A DNA stretch of 64,000 nucleotides from Stutzerimonas stutzeri (lineage in GTDB: Bacteria; Pseudomonadota; Gammaproteobacteria; Pseudomonadales; Pseudomonadaceae): assembly GCF_038561965.1 (NCBI RefSeq), contig NZ_CP139348.1:496001-560000 (forward strand), given 5' to 3'. Positions 49,849-58,406 of the stretch are shown here, piece by piece (positions within the stretch are counted from its first letter, which is position 1; each line of letters starts with the position of its first letter). Both the position numbers and the translations under genes were made by a program. The notes under the pieces were generated by a model. It searched no databases. It saw only the letters and a program-made list of their open reading frames with translations, and was not told the DNA's origin.

Positions 49849-50826
49849 ATGGACAATACTCAACCGATCATCGTCAAGCGGGTCAAGAAGGTCGCTGCCG
49901 GCCATCATGGTGGTGCCTGGAAGATCGCTTTTGCTGACTTCGCCACGGCAATGATGGCGTTCTTTCTGGTGATGTGGCTGATGAGTTCGGCCACGCCGGA
50001 ACAGAAGAAACTCATTTCCGGCTACTTTCAGGACCCGATCGGCTTCACCGAGAGTGCCAGCCCGCACGTCATCGATTTGGGCGGCACGCCAACGCCCTCC
50101 CCGGATCGCACGCTCAATCAGGAGCTGGAGCCGGCGCAGAAGGAAGCGCAGATTGACAGCGAGCAGGCCGAGACTTTTGCCGAGCAACTGGAGCGCGAGC
50201 GTCTCGATCTCGTACTGCAAGAGCTGCAGAACAAAGTTGACGAGAGCCCTGAGCTGCAGAAGTTCAAGGACCAGATCCTCTTCGAAATCACCCAGGACGG
50301 CCTGCGCATCCAGATCATGGATGCCGCGAATCGGCCAATGTTTGCCCTCGGCAGCGCGCAGCTGCAGCCGTACTTCGAAGACATCCTGCTGGCACTGGTG
50401 GATACCATCGCGGCGGTGCCGAACAAGATCAGCGTAAGCGGGCATACGGATGCCAAGCCGTTTTCCGGCCGTGGCGACTTTGGCAACTGGGAGCTCTCGG
50501 CGGGCCGCGCCAATGCGGCCCGGCGTACATTGGTCATCGGCGGCTACCCGGAGGATCAGATCGCCCGGGTGGTGGGCTACGCCTCATCGGCGTTGTTCGA
50601 CCGCCAAGACCCGCTCAATCCGGTCAACCGTCGAATCGATATTCTCGTACTGACCAAGAAGGCGCAGCGTTCTATCGAGGGCGAGCAACCCGATGCGGCC
50701 GGACGACCTGATGCCGAAGGCGCTGTGCCTGCAGTCGAAGACCCGCTGCAAGCGCCAGAACTACGCGAGCGGCTGAATATCTTCGAAGACGGCGTGCTGC
50801 AGTTCAGTCAGCCTGGGGCTCGCTAA
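49849..50826 (+). CDS. motB: Flagellar motor stator protein MotB
   Basis: A 325-residue partner of MotA. The single membrane helix begins WKIAFADFATAMMAFFLVMW, with the proton-carrying Asp at residue 30 (Asp32 in E. coli). The periplasmic half is an OmpA/MotB peptidoglycan-binding domain, with ISVSGHTDAKPFSG near residue 195 and ELSAGRANAARR near residue 215. A C-terminal tail of about 60 residues is Pro/Ala/Glu-rich. It ends 10 bases before the end of convergent rsgA. Confidence 0.94.
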   Translation: MDNTQPIIVKRVKKVAAGHHGGAWKIAFADFATAMMAFFLVMWLMSSATPEQKKLISGYFQDPIGFTESASPHVIDLGGTPTPSPDRTLNQELEPAQKEAQIDSEQAETFAEQLERERLDLVLQELQNKVDESPELQKFKDQILFEITQDGLRIQIMDAANRPMFALGSAQLQPYFEDILLALVDTIAAVPNKISVSGHTDAKPFSGRGDFGNWELSAGRANAARRTLVIGGYPEDQIARVVGYASSALFDRQDPLNPVNRRIDILVLTKKAQRSIEGEQPDAAGRPDAEGAVPAVEDPLQAPELRERLNIFEDGVLQFSQPGAR

Positions 50827-50836
50827 GCGCCCGACT

Positions 50837-51868
50837 TCAATATTCGGGCTCTGGCAGGCTGCTGAGTATGTGCCGATAGCTGGCCATGCGTTGCGGCTGG
50901 ATGCGTCCGTCTTCCAGTGCCTGGAGCAGCGCGCAACCGGGTTCGCGATCATGCTTGCAGTCGCGGAAGCGGCAATGGCCGAGCAAATCTTGGAATTCGA
51001 TGAAGCCCGCTTCGACATCGTCTCGACTGACATGGCCGAGGCCGAATTCGCGGATGCCGGGCGAGTCGATCAGCTCACCTCCACCGGGAAAGTGGAAAAG
51101 CCGTGCCGTGGTGGTGGTATGGGTGCCCTTGCCGGTCAACTCCGACAGCGCGCCGACGCGGGTATCGACGCCCGGCAGCAGGCTGTTCACCAGCGAGGAT
51201 TTGCCCACCCCGGATTGCCCGACAAAAACACTGACATGCCCGTCGAGTCGTGCCTTGAGCGCATCCATGCCGCCGCCACCGTGGGCAGAGACTTCCAGCA
51301 AGGGATAATTCAGCTGCCGATAGACGTCCAGCAGGCGGTTCAGCGCTGCCTCGTTGTCCGCGTCGATCAGGTCGGCCTTGTTCAGCAGCAGCAGCGGAGT
51401 GATACCGGCGTGCTCGGCGGCGACCAGGTAGCGGTCGATCAGGTTGGCATGGGGCTCGGGTAGCGGGGCGAAGACGATGACGATCAGGTCGACATTCGCC
51501 GCCACCGGCTTGAGCTGGCCGCGGGTGTCCGGTCGGCAGAGTTCCGAGTGTCGCGGCAGTTGCGCGACGATGACGCCAATGCCCTGGTTGCCAGGGCGCC
51601 AGACCACGCGATCCCCGGTGACCAGCGCTGGCAGGTTGGCGCGTAGGTGGCAGCGGAACACCTGTCCGCTCTGCTCGCCCTCCAGCGCTTCGACCTCGAC
51701 CTGCACACCGAAATGCGCAATCACCAGCCCGGTCTGCTCCGGGCCAAGGTCGCCGCCTTCGAGTTCTTCCAATGCACGGCTTTCGCGGCGCGAAGCGCGG
51801 GCGGCGCGCTCTTCCTGAATTTTCTCGATGCGCCAGTTCTGCCGGCGGTTGAGTTGGCGTTTGGCCAT
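50837..51868 (-). CDS. rsgA: Ribosome small subunit-dependent GTPase RsgA
   Basis: A 343-residue circularly permuted GTPase assisting late 30S subunit assembly. An OB-fold comes first, then the G motifs in permuted order: LLLNKADL (G4) near residue 160, GQSGVGKSSLVNSLL (G1) near residue 217, and DSPGIREFG (G3) near residue 265. The C-terminal zinc finger appears as CRFRDCKHDREPGC near residue 300. The basic N-terminus (MAKRQLNRRQNWRIEK) is typical of the family. Convergent with motB. Confidence 0.95.
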   Translation of the reverse strand: MAKRQLNRRQNWRIEKIQEERAARASRRESRALEELEGGDLGPEQTGLVIAHFGVQVEVEALEGEQSGQVFRCHLRANLPALVTGDRVVWRPGNQGIGVIVAQLPRHSELCRPDTRGQLKPVAANVDLIVIVFAPLPEPHANLIDRYLVAAEHAGITPLLLLNKADLIDADNEAALNRLLDVYRQLNYPLLEVSAHGGGGMDALKARLDGHVSVFVGQSGVGKSSLVNSLLPGVDTRVGALSELTGKGTHTTTTARLFHFPGGGELIDSPGIREFGLGHVSRDDVEAGFIEFQDLLGHCRFRDCKHDREPGCALLQALEDGRIQPQRMASYRHILSSLPEPEY

Positions 51869-51990
51869 GAATTCGGTTGTCTCTGAGATTGATGAGCGAG
51901 TCTAGCACGCTGCAACACGGCCACTTAGGCCTGTATGGCGTTGAAGTCGGAGGGTTAGACTGGCGCTTCATCACCTGTTGATTGTCGGTC

Positions 51991-52797
51991 ATGCCCGTCT
52001 CTGTCCTTACTCGCTTGCCGATCCTGCGTGCGCTGCTGGCCCAGTTGCTGGCGCTGCTGGTTGTCTGGCTGCTGTTGCTTGGCCTGGCCGGCATGCTCGG
52101 CGTACGCCCGAGTCTTGTCGTTGTCGCACTGGCGCAGGGTTGTCTGGCTGCGCTGATCGGAGCCCGGCTCGGGCTATCGGTCTGGTGGCTGGCAATCAAC
52201 CTGATGTTCGTCCCTGGCTTGGTTTTGCTGCGCGATCTGGATGTGCCAGGCTGGATTCCGCTGGGCGCGTTCTCGTTATTGCTGCTGCTGAACTGGAACG
52301 CCTTCACCGAGCGGGTGCCGCTCTACCTGACCGGTCGTGAAGCCGAGCGCCGGTTGCGCAGCCGGCTGGCCGCGCTGCCGACTGACTTCCGCTATATCGA
52401 TCTGGGCAGCGGGCTGGCAGGTTCCTTGTCACGTCTGGCGCGAGACTTTCCGGCGGCACAGTTCATCGGCGTGGAAACCGCGCCGCTGACCTTCGGGCTG
52501 TCCTGGTTGCGCTGTCTGCCGCGACGTAACTGCCATATCCGTCTGCTCAGTCTATGGCGTGTCGATCTCGGCGAGTACGACGTGGTCTATTGCTTCCTTT
52601 CGCCGGCGCCCATGCCGGCCTTGTGGAACAAGGCGCGCACCGAGATGCGCCCCGGCGCGCTGTTGATCAGCAACAGCTTCGCGGTGCCAGGGGTCGAGCC
52701 CTTCGAAGTGCTGCAGCTCGATGATTGGCGCAGTTCGCGGCTGCTGATCTGGTACCCAGGCAGTACGGCACCTGACGGCGTCGATACGAGCGGCTAA
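51991..52797 (+). CDS. Membrane-anchored class I SAM-dependent methyltransferase
   Basis: A 268-residue protein with three to four hydrophobic segments in the first 110 residues (for example LLAQLLALLVVWLLLLGLAG) followed by a methyltransferase domain with the SAM motif YIDLGSGLAGSLSRLARDFP near residue 130 and LGEYDVVYCFLSPAPMPALW near residue 190. The substrate is unknown; membrane attachment suggests a lipid, quinone or membrane-protein target. Start uncertain: ATG 51991 chosen; an in-frame TTG at 51982 adds three residues. orn follows 28 bases later on the same strand. Confidence 0.7.
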   Translation: MPVSVLTRLPILRALLAQLLALLVVWLLLLGLAGMLGVRPSLVVVALAQGCLAALIGARLGLSVWWLAINLMFVPGLVLLRDLDVPGWIPLGAFSLLLLLNWNAFTERVPLYLTGREAERRLRSRLAALPTDFRYIDLGSGLAGSLSRLARDFPAAQFIGVETAPLTFGLSWLRCLPRRNCHIRLLSLWRVDLGEYDVVYCFLSPAPMPALWNKARTEMRPGALLISNSFAVPGVEPFEVLQLDDWRSSRLLIWYPGSTAPDGVDTSG

Positions 52798-52825
52798 ACT
52801 GCGCCGCACAGCCAAGGAGCCCGCC

Positions 52826-53368
52826 ATGCAGAACCCGCAAAATTTGATCTGGATCGACCTGGAAATGACCGGTCTGGACCCGGATACCGACGTCATCATC
52901 GAGATGGCGACCATCGTTACCGACAGTCAGCTCAACGTGCTCGCCGAAGGGCCGGTGATCGCGGTGCACCAGAGCGACGAAACGCTGGCGCGCATGGATG
53001 AGTGGAATACCCGCCAGCATGGCGGCTCGGGTCTGACTCAACGGGTGCGTGAGAGCAAGATTTCCACTGCAGAGGCCGAGCAAATGACTTTGGCCTTTCT
53101 GGAGCAATGGGTACCCAAGGGTAAGTCGCCCATCTGCGGCAACAGCATCTGCCAGGACCGGCGCTTCCTCTACCGACGGATGCCGAAGCTGGAAGCGTAT
53201 TTTCACTACCGCAACCTGGACGTGTCGACACTCAAGGAGCTGGCGGTACGCTGGGCGCCGCAGATCATGGAAGGCTTCAACAAGAGTGGCACTCACCTGG
53301 CGCTCGACGACATTCGTGACTCTATCGCCGAGCTGCGCCATTACCGCGAGCATTTCATCAAGGTCTGA
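52826..53368 (+). CDS. orn: Oligoribonuclease
   Basis: A 180-residue DEDDh 3'-5' exoribonuclease that degrades di- to pentanucleotides, including pGpG from c-di-GMP turnover. Motifs are WIDLEMTGLDPDTD (Exo I, Asp and Glu), NSICQDRRFL (Exo II, Asp) and HLALDDIRDSIAELRHY (Exo III with His and Asp). AAGGAG is 9 bases before the ATG. The length is as in other Orn proteins. Its role in c-di-GMP turnover is relevant to FimX earlier in the window. Confidence 0.97.
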   Translation: MQNPQNLIWIDLEMTGLDPDTDVIIEMATIVTDSQLNVLAEGPVIAVHQSDETLARMDEWNTRQHGGSGLTQRVRESKISTAEAEQMTLAFLEQWVPKGKSPICGNSICQDRRFLYRRMPKLEAYFHYRNLDVSTLKELAVRWAPQIMEGFNKSGTHLALDDIRDSIAELRHYREHFIKV

Positions 53369-53401
53369 AAGGCGGCGTTAACGCCTGACGCGCTTGCTGA
53401 T

Positions 53402-53473
53402 CGTAGGGTGGATCACGCTTCGCCGACCCACCGGCGAGGCCAGGTGGGTGTAAAAAGCGACATCCACCCTACG
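53402..53473. repeat. Long imperfect hairpin repeat with GTAGGGTGG ends
   Basis: CGTAGGGTGGAT (53402-53413) and ATCCACCCTACG (53462-53473) are perfect inverted arms. Inside them CGCTT pairs with AAGCG and ACCCACC with GGTGGGT, so the whole 72 bases can fold. It lies between convergent orn and the next minus-strand gene. The end sequence GTAGGGTGG is the same as in the pair at 22174-22364. Confidence 0.7.
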
Positions 53474-53555
53474 TCACTGATGATCATCGTGAGAGCGATG
53501 CCGCAGCGTCGTCCATCCAGTAGTCAAGCGGCGCCTTTTGGCGAGGCGCCGACAG

Positions 53556-54197
53556 TTATTTCCCCAACTTGCGCAGCTCGTCCGATTCGACGATGCGTAC
53601 GCCTTCGCCTTCTTCCAGTGCCAGTCGCCATAGCGCGCGAGCCAGCGTGCACGTTTCGATACCGTGGTACTTGCCTGGCAGCAATTGCGATAGCGGAGCG
53701 GCGATGCGTTCACTAAGCCGTGGCTCCAGGCGTGGACCAATCAGCTGCGACGGTCGCGCAATGGTCAGCTGCGGCCAGTCCTGTTGCTGCAGCGCCGCTT
53801 CCATTTCGCCTTTGACCTTGAGGTAGAAGATCGAGCTGTCCGGGTTGGCGCCCAGTGAGCTGATCACCAGCAAATGGCGGGCGCCCATCTCCTTGGCCCG
53901 CCGGGCGAAGGCCAATACCAGGTCGTGGTCGATGGCGCGGAACGCATCCTGCGTGCCGGCCTGCTTGAGCGTGCTGCCCAGGCAGCAAAATGCTGTATCG
54001 ATCTCGCCGCTGAGGGTGGGCAGCAAGGTCAGCAGCTCATCGATCGGGTTGTCCAGGCGCTGATGGGCGGCCAGCGGCCTGCGCGTGGGCGCCAGCACAC
54101 GTTCGACGGTGGGTTCGTTGAGCAGGCGATCGAGCAGGTGCTCGCCAGTCAGTCCGGTGGCGCCGGCAAGCAAAATACGCTGGGGCGTCAAATACAT
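53556..54197 (-). CDS. NAD(P)-binding atypical SDR / oxidoreductase
   Basis: A 213-residue Rossmann-fold protein. The start MYLTPQRILLAGATGLTGEH shows the G-x-T/A-G-x-x-G pattern at residues 11-17. Later sequence (FCCLGSTLKQAGTQDAFRAI, then LLVISSLGANPDSSIFYLKV) resembles the HTATIP2/TIP30-like atypical short-chain dehydrogenases, in which a YxxxK pair (YLKVKGEME) is present. AGGAG precedes the ATG at 54197. It follows the MORN/caspase-like gene by 19 bases on the same strand, so the two may be one operon; whether they share a function is unknown. Confidence 0.8.
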   Translation of the reverse strand: MYLTPQRILLAGATGLTGEHLLDRLLNEPTVERVLAPTRRPLAAHQRLDNPIDELLTLLPTLSGEIDTAFCCLGSTLKQAGTQDAFRAIDHDLVLAFARRAKEMGARHLLVISSLGANPDSSIFYLKVKGEMEAALQQQDWPQLTIARPSQLIGPRLEPRLSERIAAPLSQLLPGKYHGIETCTLARALWRLALEEGEGVRIVESDELRKLGK

Positions 54198-54216
54198 GGT
54201 CTTGCTCCTGTGGCGA

Positions 54217-55890
54217 TCATTGGGTGGCACGCCGCTGCTGCAGTTCCTGCCAGCGTTGGACGACCGGTTCAGGCGCCCACAGCTGCGGTTCCGATGCTTG
54301 ATAGTCGTCGGCCTGCTCGCGTTCGGCAACCTTTGCCGTGGCCAGCGTGAAGGCCTGCACGATATCGTCGGTTTCCTGCAGCGCTTCGGCGAACAGCGCG
54401 CGGCCGAAGTAGGTGAAGTCGCTCTGCTCGGAGCAGCCGAAGGAGACCCGATCAGCGCGAGCGGCGGTCATGATCAGGGTGTGCTCATTCTTCAATGGCT
54501 CGATGAAACCACCGGAATAGCAGGCCGAAATGACCAAAACGGTGTTGCGCCCGGCGAGTGGCGCGAGCAGTTGCGCCAGATCGGCTGCGGGCAAGTCGTC
54601 CAGCGAGAGGCGTGGCTGGTTCAGCACCAGTTCGTGATCGGCCGAACCGTGGCTGGTGAAATAGAGAAATATCAGATCCTCCTCGCCGCTGCGTTCGGCT
54701 AGCGCGCGAATCGCCCGGGCCAGGTTTTCCCGAGTCGCCAGCGGGCGGTCGGTCAGATGGTCACGATGGTTGACCAGGCTGAGCTGGCCGTGGGCGGCGA
54801 AGCGCTCGGCGAGCAGTTTTTGCACATAGTCGGCCTCGCGCATGAACACGCTCTGGCGGCCGTCGCCGGCAACCGTAAGCGTGTAAAGCTCCTGGGTTGG
54901 GCTGGAAAGCGGTAGCGCTCCTATGGCACGTTCAAGCAGAGCGCCCTGGTCGAGCAGGGCAAGTTCGAGGGGGTCTGGCAGGGCGCGCCCTTGTTCGTCG
55001 CGCACCTGCCTGTCGTTGCGCCAGATGCCGCGATGTTCGGTGCCATCCGCCTGGGTCAGTACGCCATCGCCGTCGAAGCGGCCCTGACGGAAGCCGCCGG
55101 CATAGAAGCTGCCGTCGGCGCGATCGAGGCGACCCTGGCCGTGGTAGCGCCAGTTGCGGAACTGACCGCTGTAGCGGCTACCGTCGTCAGCGACATGTGT
55201 GCCAGTGCCGCTTAGCTCGCCGTGGATGAAGGTACCGCTCCAGGCATTGCCCGCGCTGTCTTCGTAGTGACCCTGGCCGTGGAACTGATCGTTTTCGAAC
55301 TGCCCGCTGTAGCGCTCGCCCTGACTGGTCACGAAGCTGCCTTCGCCCTTCAGGCTGCCGGCGATGAAGTCGCCACTGAGCTGGCCATCGGCGTCGCTGC
55401 GTGTGCCGGGGCCATCCGGCTGGCCTTTGCGGAACTGGCCGTGATGACTGAAGCCGTCGGCGTATTCCAGACTGCCCTGGCCGTGGTAAAGGTTGTCGCG
55501 GAACTCACCTTCATAGACCGTGCCGTCCTGGCTGAAGCGCCCATGGCCATGCATGCTGCCGTCCTTGAATTCGCCCTCGTAGACGCCGCCCTCGGCATAG
55601 CTGAAACGGCCGAGGCCGTCGAACAGACCCTGCTTGAACTCACCCTCGTAACGGTCGCCGGTCGCGCTGTGCCAGGTGCCCAGACCGTGCCACTGGCCGT
55701 CCTTGAACTGGCCGAGGTAATAGCTGCCGTTCGGATAGTCGATGCGGCCGCCGCCTTGCAGCAGCCCGTCGACGATGTCGCCGCGATAGCGGCCGCCATC
55801 CGGCAACACCGCATTGACCGGCGTGAGAGGTTCGCCTTCACCGCAGGCGGTGAGCAGGCCGATCAGAACGAAGGGAAGAAAACGCAGCAT
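54217..55890 (-). CDS. MORN-repeat lipoprotein with C13/caspase-like peptidase domain
   Basis: A 557-residue predicted lipoprotein: hydrophobic leader ending in the lipobox LTAC (Cys16). Residues about 34-290 contain eleven to twelve MORN repeats of about 23 residues, each with a YxGxF-like start and a GxGxx end (for example RYEGEFKQGLFDGLGRF). The C-terminal half (about 330-530) is a caspase-like peptidase C13 domain, with the catalytic His in FTSHGSADHE (near residue 411) and Cys in VISACYSGGF (near residue 455). Both catalytic residues are intact. MORN repeats usually bind membrane or lipid. A substrate is unknown. It is followed by an atypical SDR gene. Confidence 0.85.
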   Translation of the reverse strand: MLRFLPFVLIGLLTACGEGEPLTPVNAVLPDGGRYRGDIVDGLLQGGGRIDYPNGSYYLGQFKDGQWHGLGTWHSATGDRYEGEFKQGLFDGLGRFSYAEGGVYEGEFKDGSMHGHGRFSQDGTVYEGEFRDNLYHGQGSLEYADGFSHHGQFRKGQPDGPGTRSDADGQLSGDFIAGSLKGEGSFVTSQGERYSGQFENDQFHGQGHYEDSAGNAWSGTFIHGELSGTGTHVADDGSRYSGQFRNWRYHGQGRLDRADGSFYAGGFRQGRFDGDGVLTQADGTEHRGIWRNDRQVRDEQGRALPDPLELALLDQGALLERAIGALPLSSPTQELYTLTVAGDGRQSVFMREADYVQKLLAERFAAHGQLSLVNHRDHLTDRPLATRENLARAIRALAERSGEEDLIFLYFTSHGSADHELVLNQPRLSLDDLPAADLAQLLAPLAGRNTVLVISACYSGGFIEPLKNEHTLIMTAARADRVSFGCSEQSDFTYFGRALFAEALQETDDIVQAFTLATAKVAEREQADDYQASEPQLWAPEPVVQRWQELQQRRATQ

Positions 55891-55967
55891 GCGGACATCC
55901 GCTCAGGCGAGACGACCGCAGTATGCCGCAAACCTGGCGGGCTGCGACAACTGCGCCGGCGTGGTGG

Positions 55968-56423
55968 TCAGAGAATGCACAGGGCCAGGGTTTCGGCGAT
56001 GTAGGCCGGTTTCTCCGAGCCTTCGATCTCCATAACCGCGCGGGCCTTGAGCAGCCACTGCCCGGGATTTTTCTCGTGGGCATCTATCAGTGTGAGCCCC
56101 AGGCGCACCCGCGAGCCGACGCGCACTGGTTGGATGAAGCGCAGGCTGTCCAGGCCGTAGTTGACGCCCATTTTGATGCCTTCCGGTACCACAAGCAGGT
56201 CGCCAGAGAGCATCGGCAGCAACGACAGCGAAAGGAAGCCATGGGCGATGGTGCCGCCGAAGGGCGTCTGGGCGGCTTTCTCGCTATCGATGTGGATGAA
56301 CTGGTGGTCACCGGTGCAGTCGGCGAACTGGTTGACGCGCTCCTGGTCGACGGTCAGCCATTCGGAATGGCCCAGTTCCTTGCCGATGTAGTCCTTGAGC
56401 TGTCCAACGGGTACCTGTGGCAT
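55968..56423 (-). CDS. MaoC family dehydratase
   Basis: A 151-residue hot-dog-fold protein of the MaoC (R)-specific enoyl-CoA hydratase type. The hydratase motif is ADCTGDHQFIHID near residue 35, with catalytic Asp and His, followed by TPFGGTIAHGFLSLSLLPML. The substrate is probably an acyl-CoA. AGGAGG lies about 7 bases before the ATG (56423). It precedes the MORN/caspase-like gene on the same strand by 77 bases and is divergent from the lrgA-like gene. Confidence 0.88.
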   Translation of the reverse strand: MPQVPVGQLKDYIGKELGHSEWLTVDQERVNQFADCTGDHQFIHIDSEKAAQTPFGGTIAHGFLSLSLLPMLSGDLLVVPEGIKMGVNYGLDSLRFIQPVRVGSRVRLGLTLIDAHEKNPGQWLLKARAVMEIEGSEKPAYIAETLALCIL

Positions 56424-56649
56424 ATGTCCTCCTGATTGTTCTTGTACGGCTGCAAGGCGTGCAGCTTGGCTAGAGGTGCGCCGCCGGGCCCAAAGTGCTA
56501 GTGGGCGTTGGCGTCGTAAGCAGGTCTAGATCAGCACGAGCGTGGGTGCCGGCAAACCAGCATCGGCAACGCGAATGGCCCGTCATAGCGCTGCGCGGGC
56601 GCCGGGTGGAGTTGACCCTTATACTGTCGCAATTTTGCAGGAGGCTCCC

Positions 56650-57012
56650 ATGCTGCTCAGAGGTCTGACCTGGCTGGTCGCATTCCAGTTGCTCGGCACC
56701 GTACTCAATGTGCTGTTCCTGCCCATGCTGCCGGGGCCGATCATAGGGCTGGTGCTGTTGTTTGCCGGCCTGCTGGCGCGCGGCAGGGCAAGTGAATCGC
56801 TGCAACTGGCCGCCAGCAGTCTGTTGCGCTATCTACCGCTCTTGCTGGTGCCGCCGGCGGTGGGGGTGATGGCTTATACCGAGGCAATTCTCAAGGACTT
56901 CTGGGCCATCGTCGGCGTACTGGTGATCTCGCTGCTGCTTTCGCTGATTTTCACCGGTTGGCTGATGCAGACGCTGATCCGCCGCAAGCAGCGCCGCAAG
57001 GAGGCCGCATGA
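56650..57012 (+). CDS. CidA/LrgA family membrane protein
   Basis: A 120-residue inner-membrane protein with four hydrophobic helices, of the holin-like CidA/LrgA family. It starts MLLRGLTWLVAFQLLGTVLN; LPGPIIGLVLLFAGLL near residue 27 is characteristic. Proteins of this type affect murein hydrolase export or pyruvate uptake in other bacteria. The start at 56650 has GGAGG 5 bases upstream. TATACT at 56620-56625 may be a -10 element. The stop overlaps the LrgB start (ATGA). Confidence 0.88.
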   Translation: MLLRGLTWLVAFQLLGTVLNVLFLPMLPGPIIGLVLLFAGLLARGRASESLQLAASSLLRYLPLLLVPPAVGVMAYTEAILKDFWAIVGVLVISLLLSLIFTGWLMQTLIRRKQRRKEAA

Positions 57013-57728
57013 TTGAATTGAATTGGTATGCCGCCTGGCAGGCGCTGATCCATCATCCACTGTTCGGTGTGGGTATTACCCTGGCCGTATTTCAGCTGGC
57101 CTATGCCGCGTATGAGAAGACCCGCTGGGTATTCCTGCAGCCGGTGCTGGTGTCGATGACGATGATCGTCGGCATCCTCCTGCTGTGTGGCATCGACTAT
57201 GACGAATATCGCATCAGTGCGCAGTGGCTAACGCTTTTGCTGGGGCCGGCCACCGTCGCCCTGGCCGTGCCGCTGTACCTGAACCTGCGACGGATCCGCG
57301 AGCTGTTCGGGCCAATCGTGATCACCTTGCTGTTTGCCGGTGTGTTCGCCACGGCGCTGGGCATGGCGCTGGCCTGGCTGTTCGGCGCCGACCGGATGAT
57401 CCTGATGACCCTGGCGCCGAAGTCGGTGACCTCGCCGATCGCCATGCTGGTGGCCGAGCAGATTGGCGGCGTGGTGGCCCTGGCTGCGGTGTTCGTGATG
57501 ATCACCGGAGTGCTCGGTGCGATTCTCGGTCCGGAACTGTTGCGCCGCTTTGGCGTTCAGCATCCTGCAGCCCGTGGCATTGCGCTCGGGCTGACTGCCC
57601 ACGCCGTGGGCACCGCGCAAGCGCTGCAGGAAAGCGACGAATGCGGTGCCTTCGCGGCGTTGGCCATGAGCCTGATGGGGGTGATGACCGCGGTGCTGTT
57701 GCCGTTGGTGGTGGCCCTGTTGCTGTGA
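57009..57728 (+). CDS. LrgB family membrane protein
   Basis: A 239-residue inner-membrane protein of the CidB/LrgB family with about eight hydrophobic helices. It begins MIELNWYAAWQALIHHPLFG. Conserved stretches are LGPATVALAVPLY near residue 76, LAPKSVTSPIAMLVAEQIGG near residue 136 and ARGIALGLTAHAVGTAQALQ near residue 190. It is translationally coupled to the LrgA-like gene by ATGA. Together they probably form one membrane complex. Confidence 0.92.
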   Translation: MIELNWYAAWQALIHHPLFGVGITLAVFQLAYAAYEKTRWVFLQPVLVSMTMIVGILLLCGIDYDEYRISAQWLTLLLGPATVALAVPLYLNLRRIRELFGPIVITLLFAGVFATALGMALAWLFGADRMILMTLAPKSVTSPIAMLVAEQIGGVVALAAVFVMITGVLGAILGPELLRRFGVQHPAARGIALGLTAHAVGTAQALQESDECGAFAALAMSLMGVMTAVLLPLVVALLL

Positions 57729-57738
57729 TGGAGTCCGC

Positions 57739-58323
57739 ATGAGATTGCCGTTGTTTCCGCTGGATACCGTGCTGTTCCCCGGTTGCGCCCTCGACCTGCA
57801 GATTTTCGAGGCGCGCTATCTCGACATGGTCAGTCAGTGCCTCAAGGCAGGGCATGGCTTTGGTGTCGTGCATATTCTCGCTGGCAGTGAAGTAGGTGCC
57901 GCGCCGACATCCTTCGCCAGGGTCGGTTGCGAGGCATTGATTCGCGATTGGCAGCAGCTGCCCAACGGGCTGTTGGGCATTCGCGTGGAGGGTGGGCGGC
58001 GGTTCGACGTCCAGTCATCCGAGGTGCTGCGCGACCAGCTGACCGTCGCCGAGGTTGCCTGGCGCAGCGAGCCCGATCCGCAGCCGCTGGCCGAGCAACA
58101 CGCTGACCTGATCGTCCTGCTTGCAGCGCTCGGCCAGCACCCGATGGTGAAAACCCTGGGCCTGGGCGGCGCGGTGAGCGACCAGGCATCCCTGGCCAGC
58201 CAGCTGGCCTACCTGCTGCCGTTCGAGCCGGAGCAGAAGATCGAACTGCTTGGGCTGGATGAGCCGGAGCAGCAGCTTGAGCAGATTCAAGGCCTGCTCG
58301 AGTTGCTGCAGGATGGGGCCTAA
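57739..58323 (+). CDS. LON substrate-binding domain protein (not a protease)
   Basis: A 194-residue protein consisting only of the Lon N-terminal substrate-binding (LAN/PUA-like) domain: LPLFPLDTVLFPGCALDLQI at the start and FEARYLDMVSQCL after it. The AAA+ and peptidase domains of Lon are absent. Function unknown; these proteins are common in proteobacteria. It starts 10 bases after lrgB and may be cotranscribed. Confidence 0.88.
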   Translation: MRLPLFPLDTVLFPGCALDLQIFEARYLDMVSQCLKAGHGFGVVHILAGSEVGAAPTSFARVGCEALIRDWQQLPNGLLGIRVEGGRRFDVQSSEVLRDQLTVAEVAWRSEPDPQPLAEQHADLIVLLAALGQHPMVKTLGLGGAVSDQASLASQLAYLLPFEPEQKIELLGLDEPEQQLEQIQGLLELLQDGA

Positions 58324-58406
58324 GGCCTGTCTTCTCATGTGTGAGCCGAAGTGACCTAAAGCCGCATCGGCCGACCATGGTGTCGCCAGAGAGGGCCGGG
58401 GAGCTG

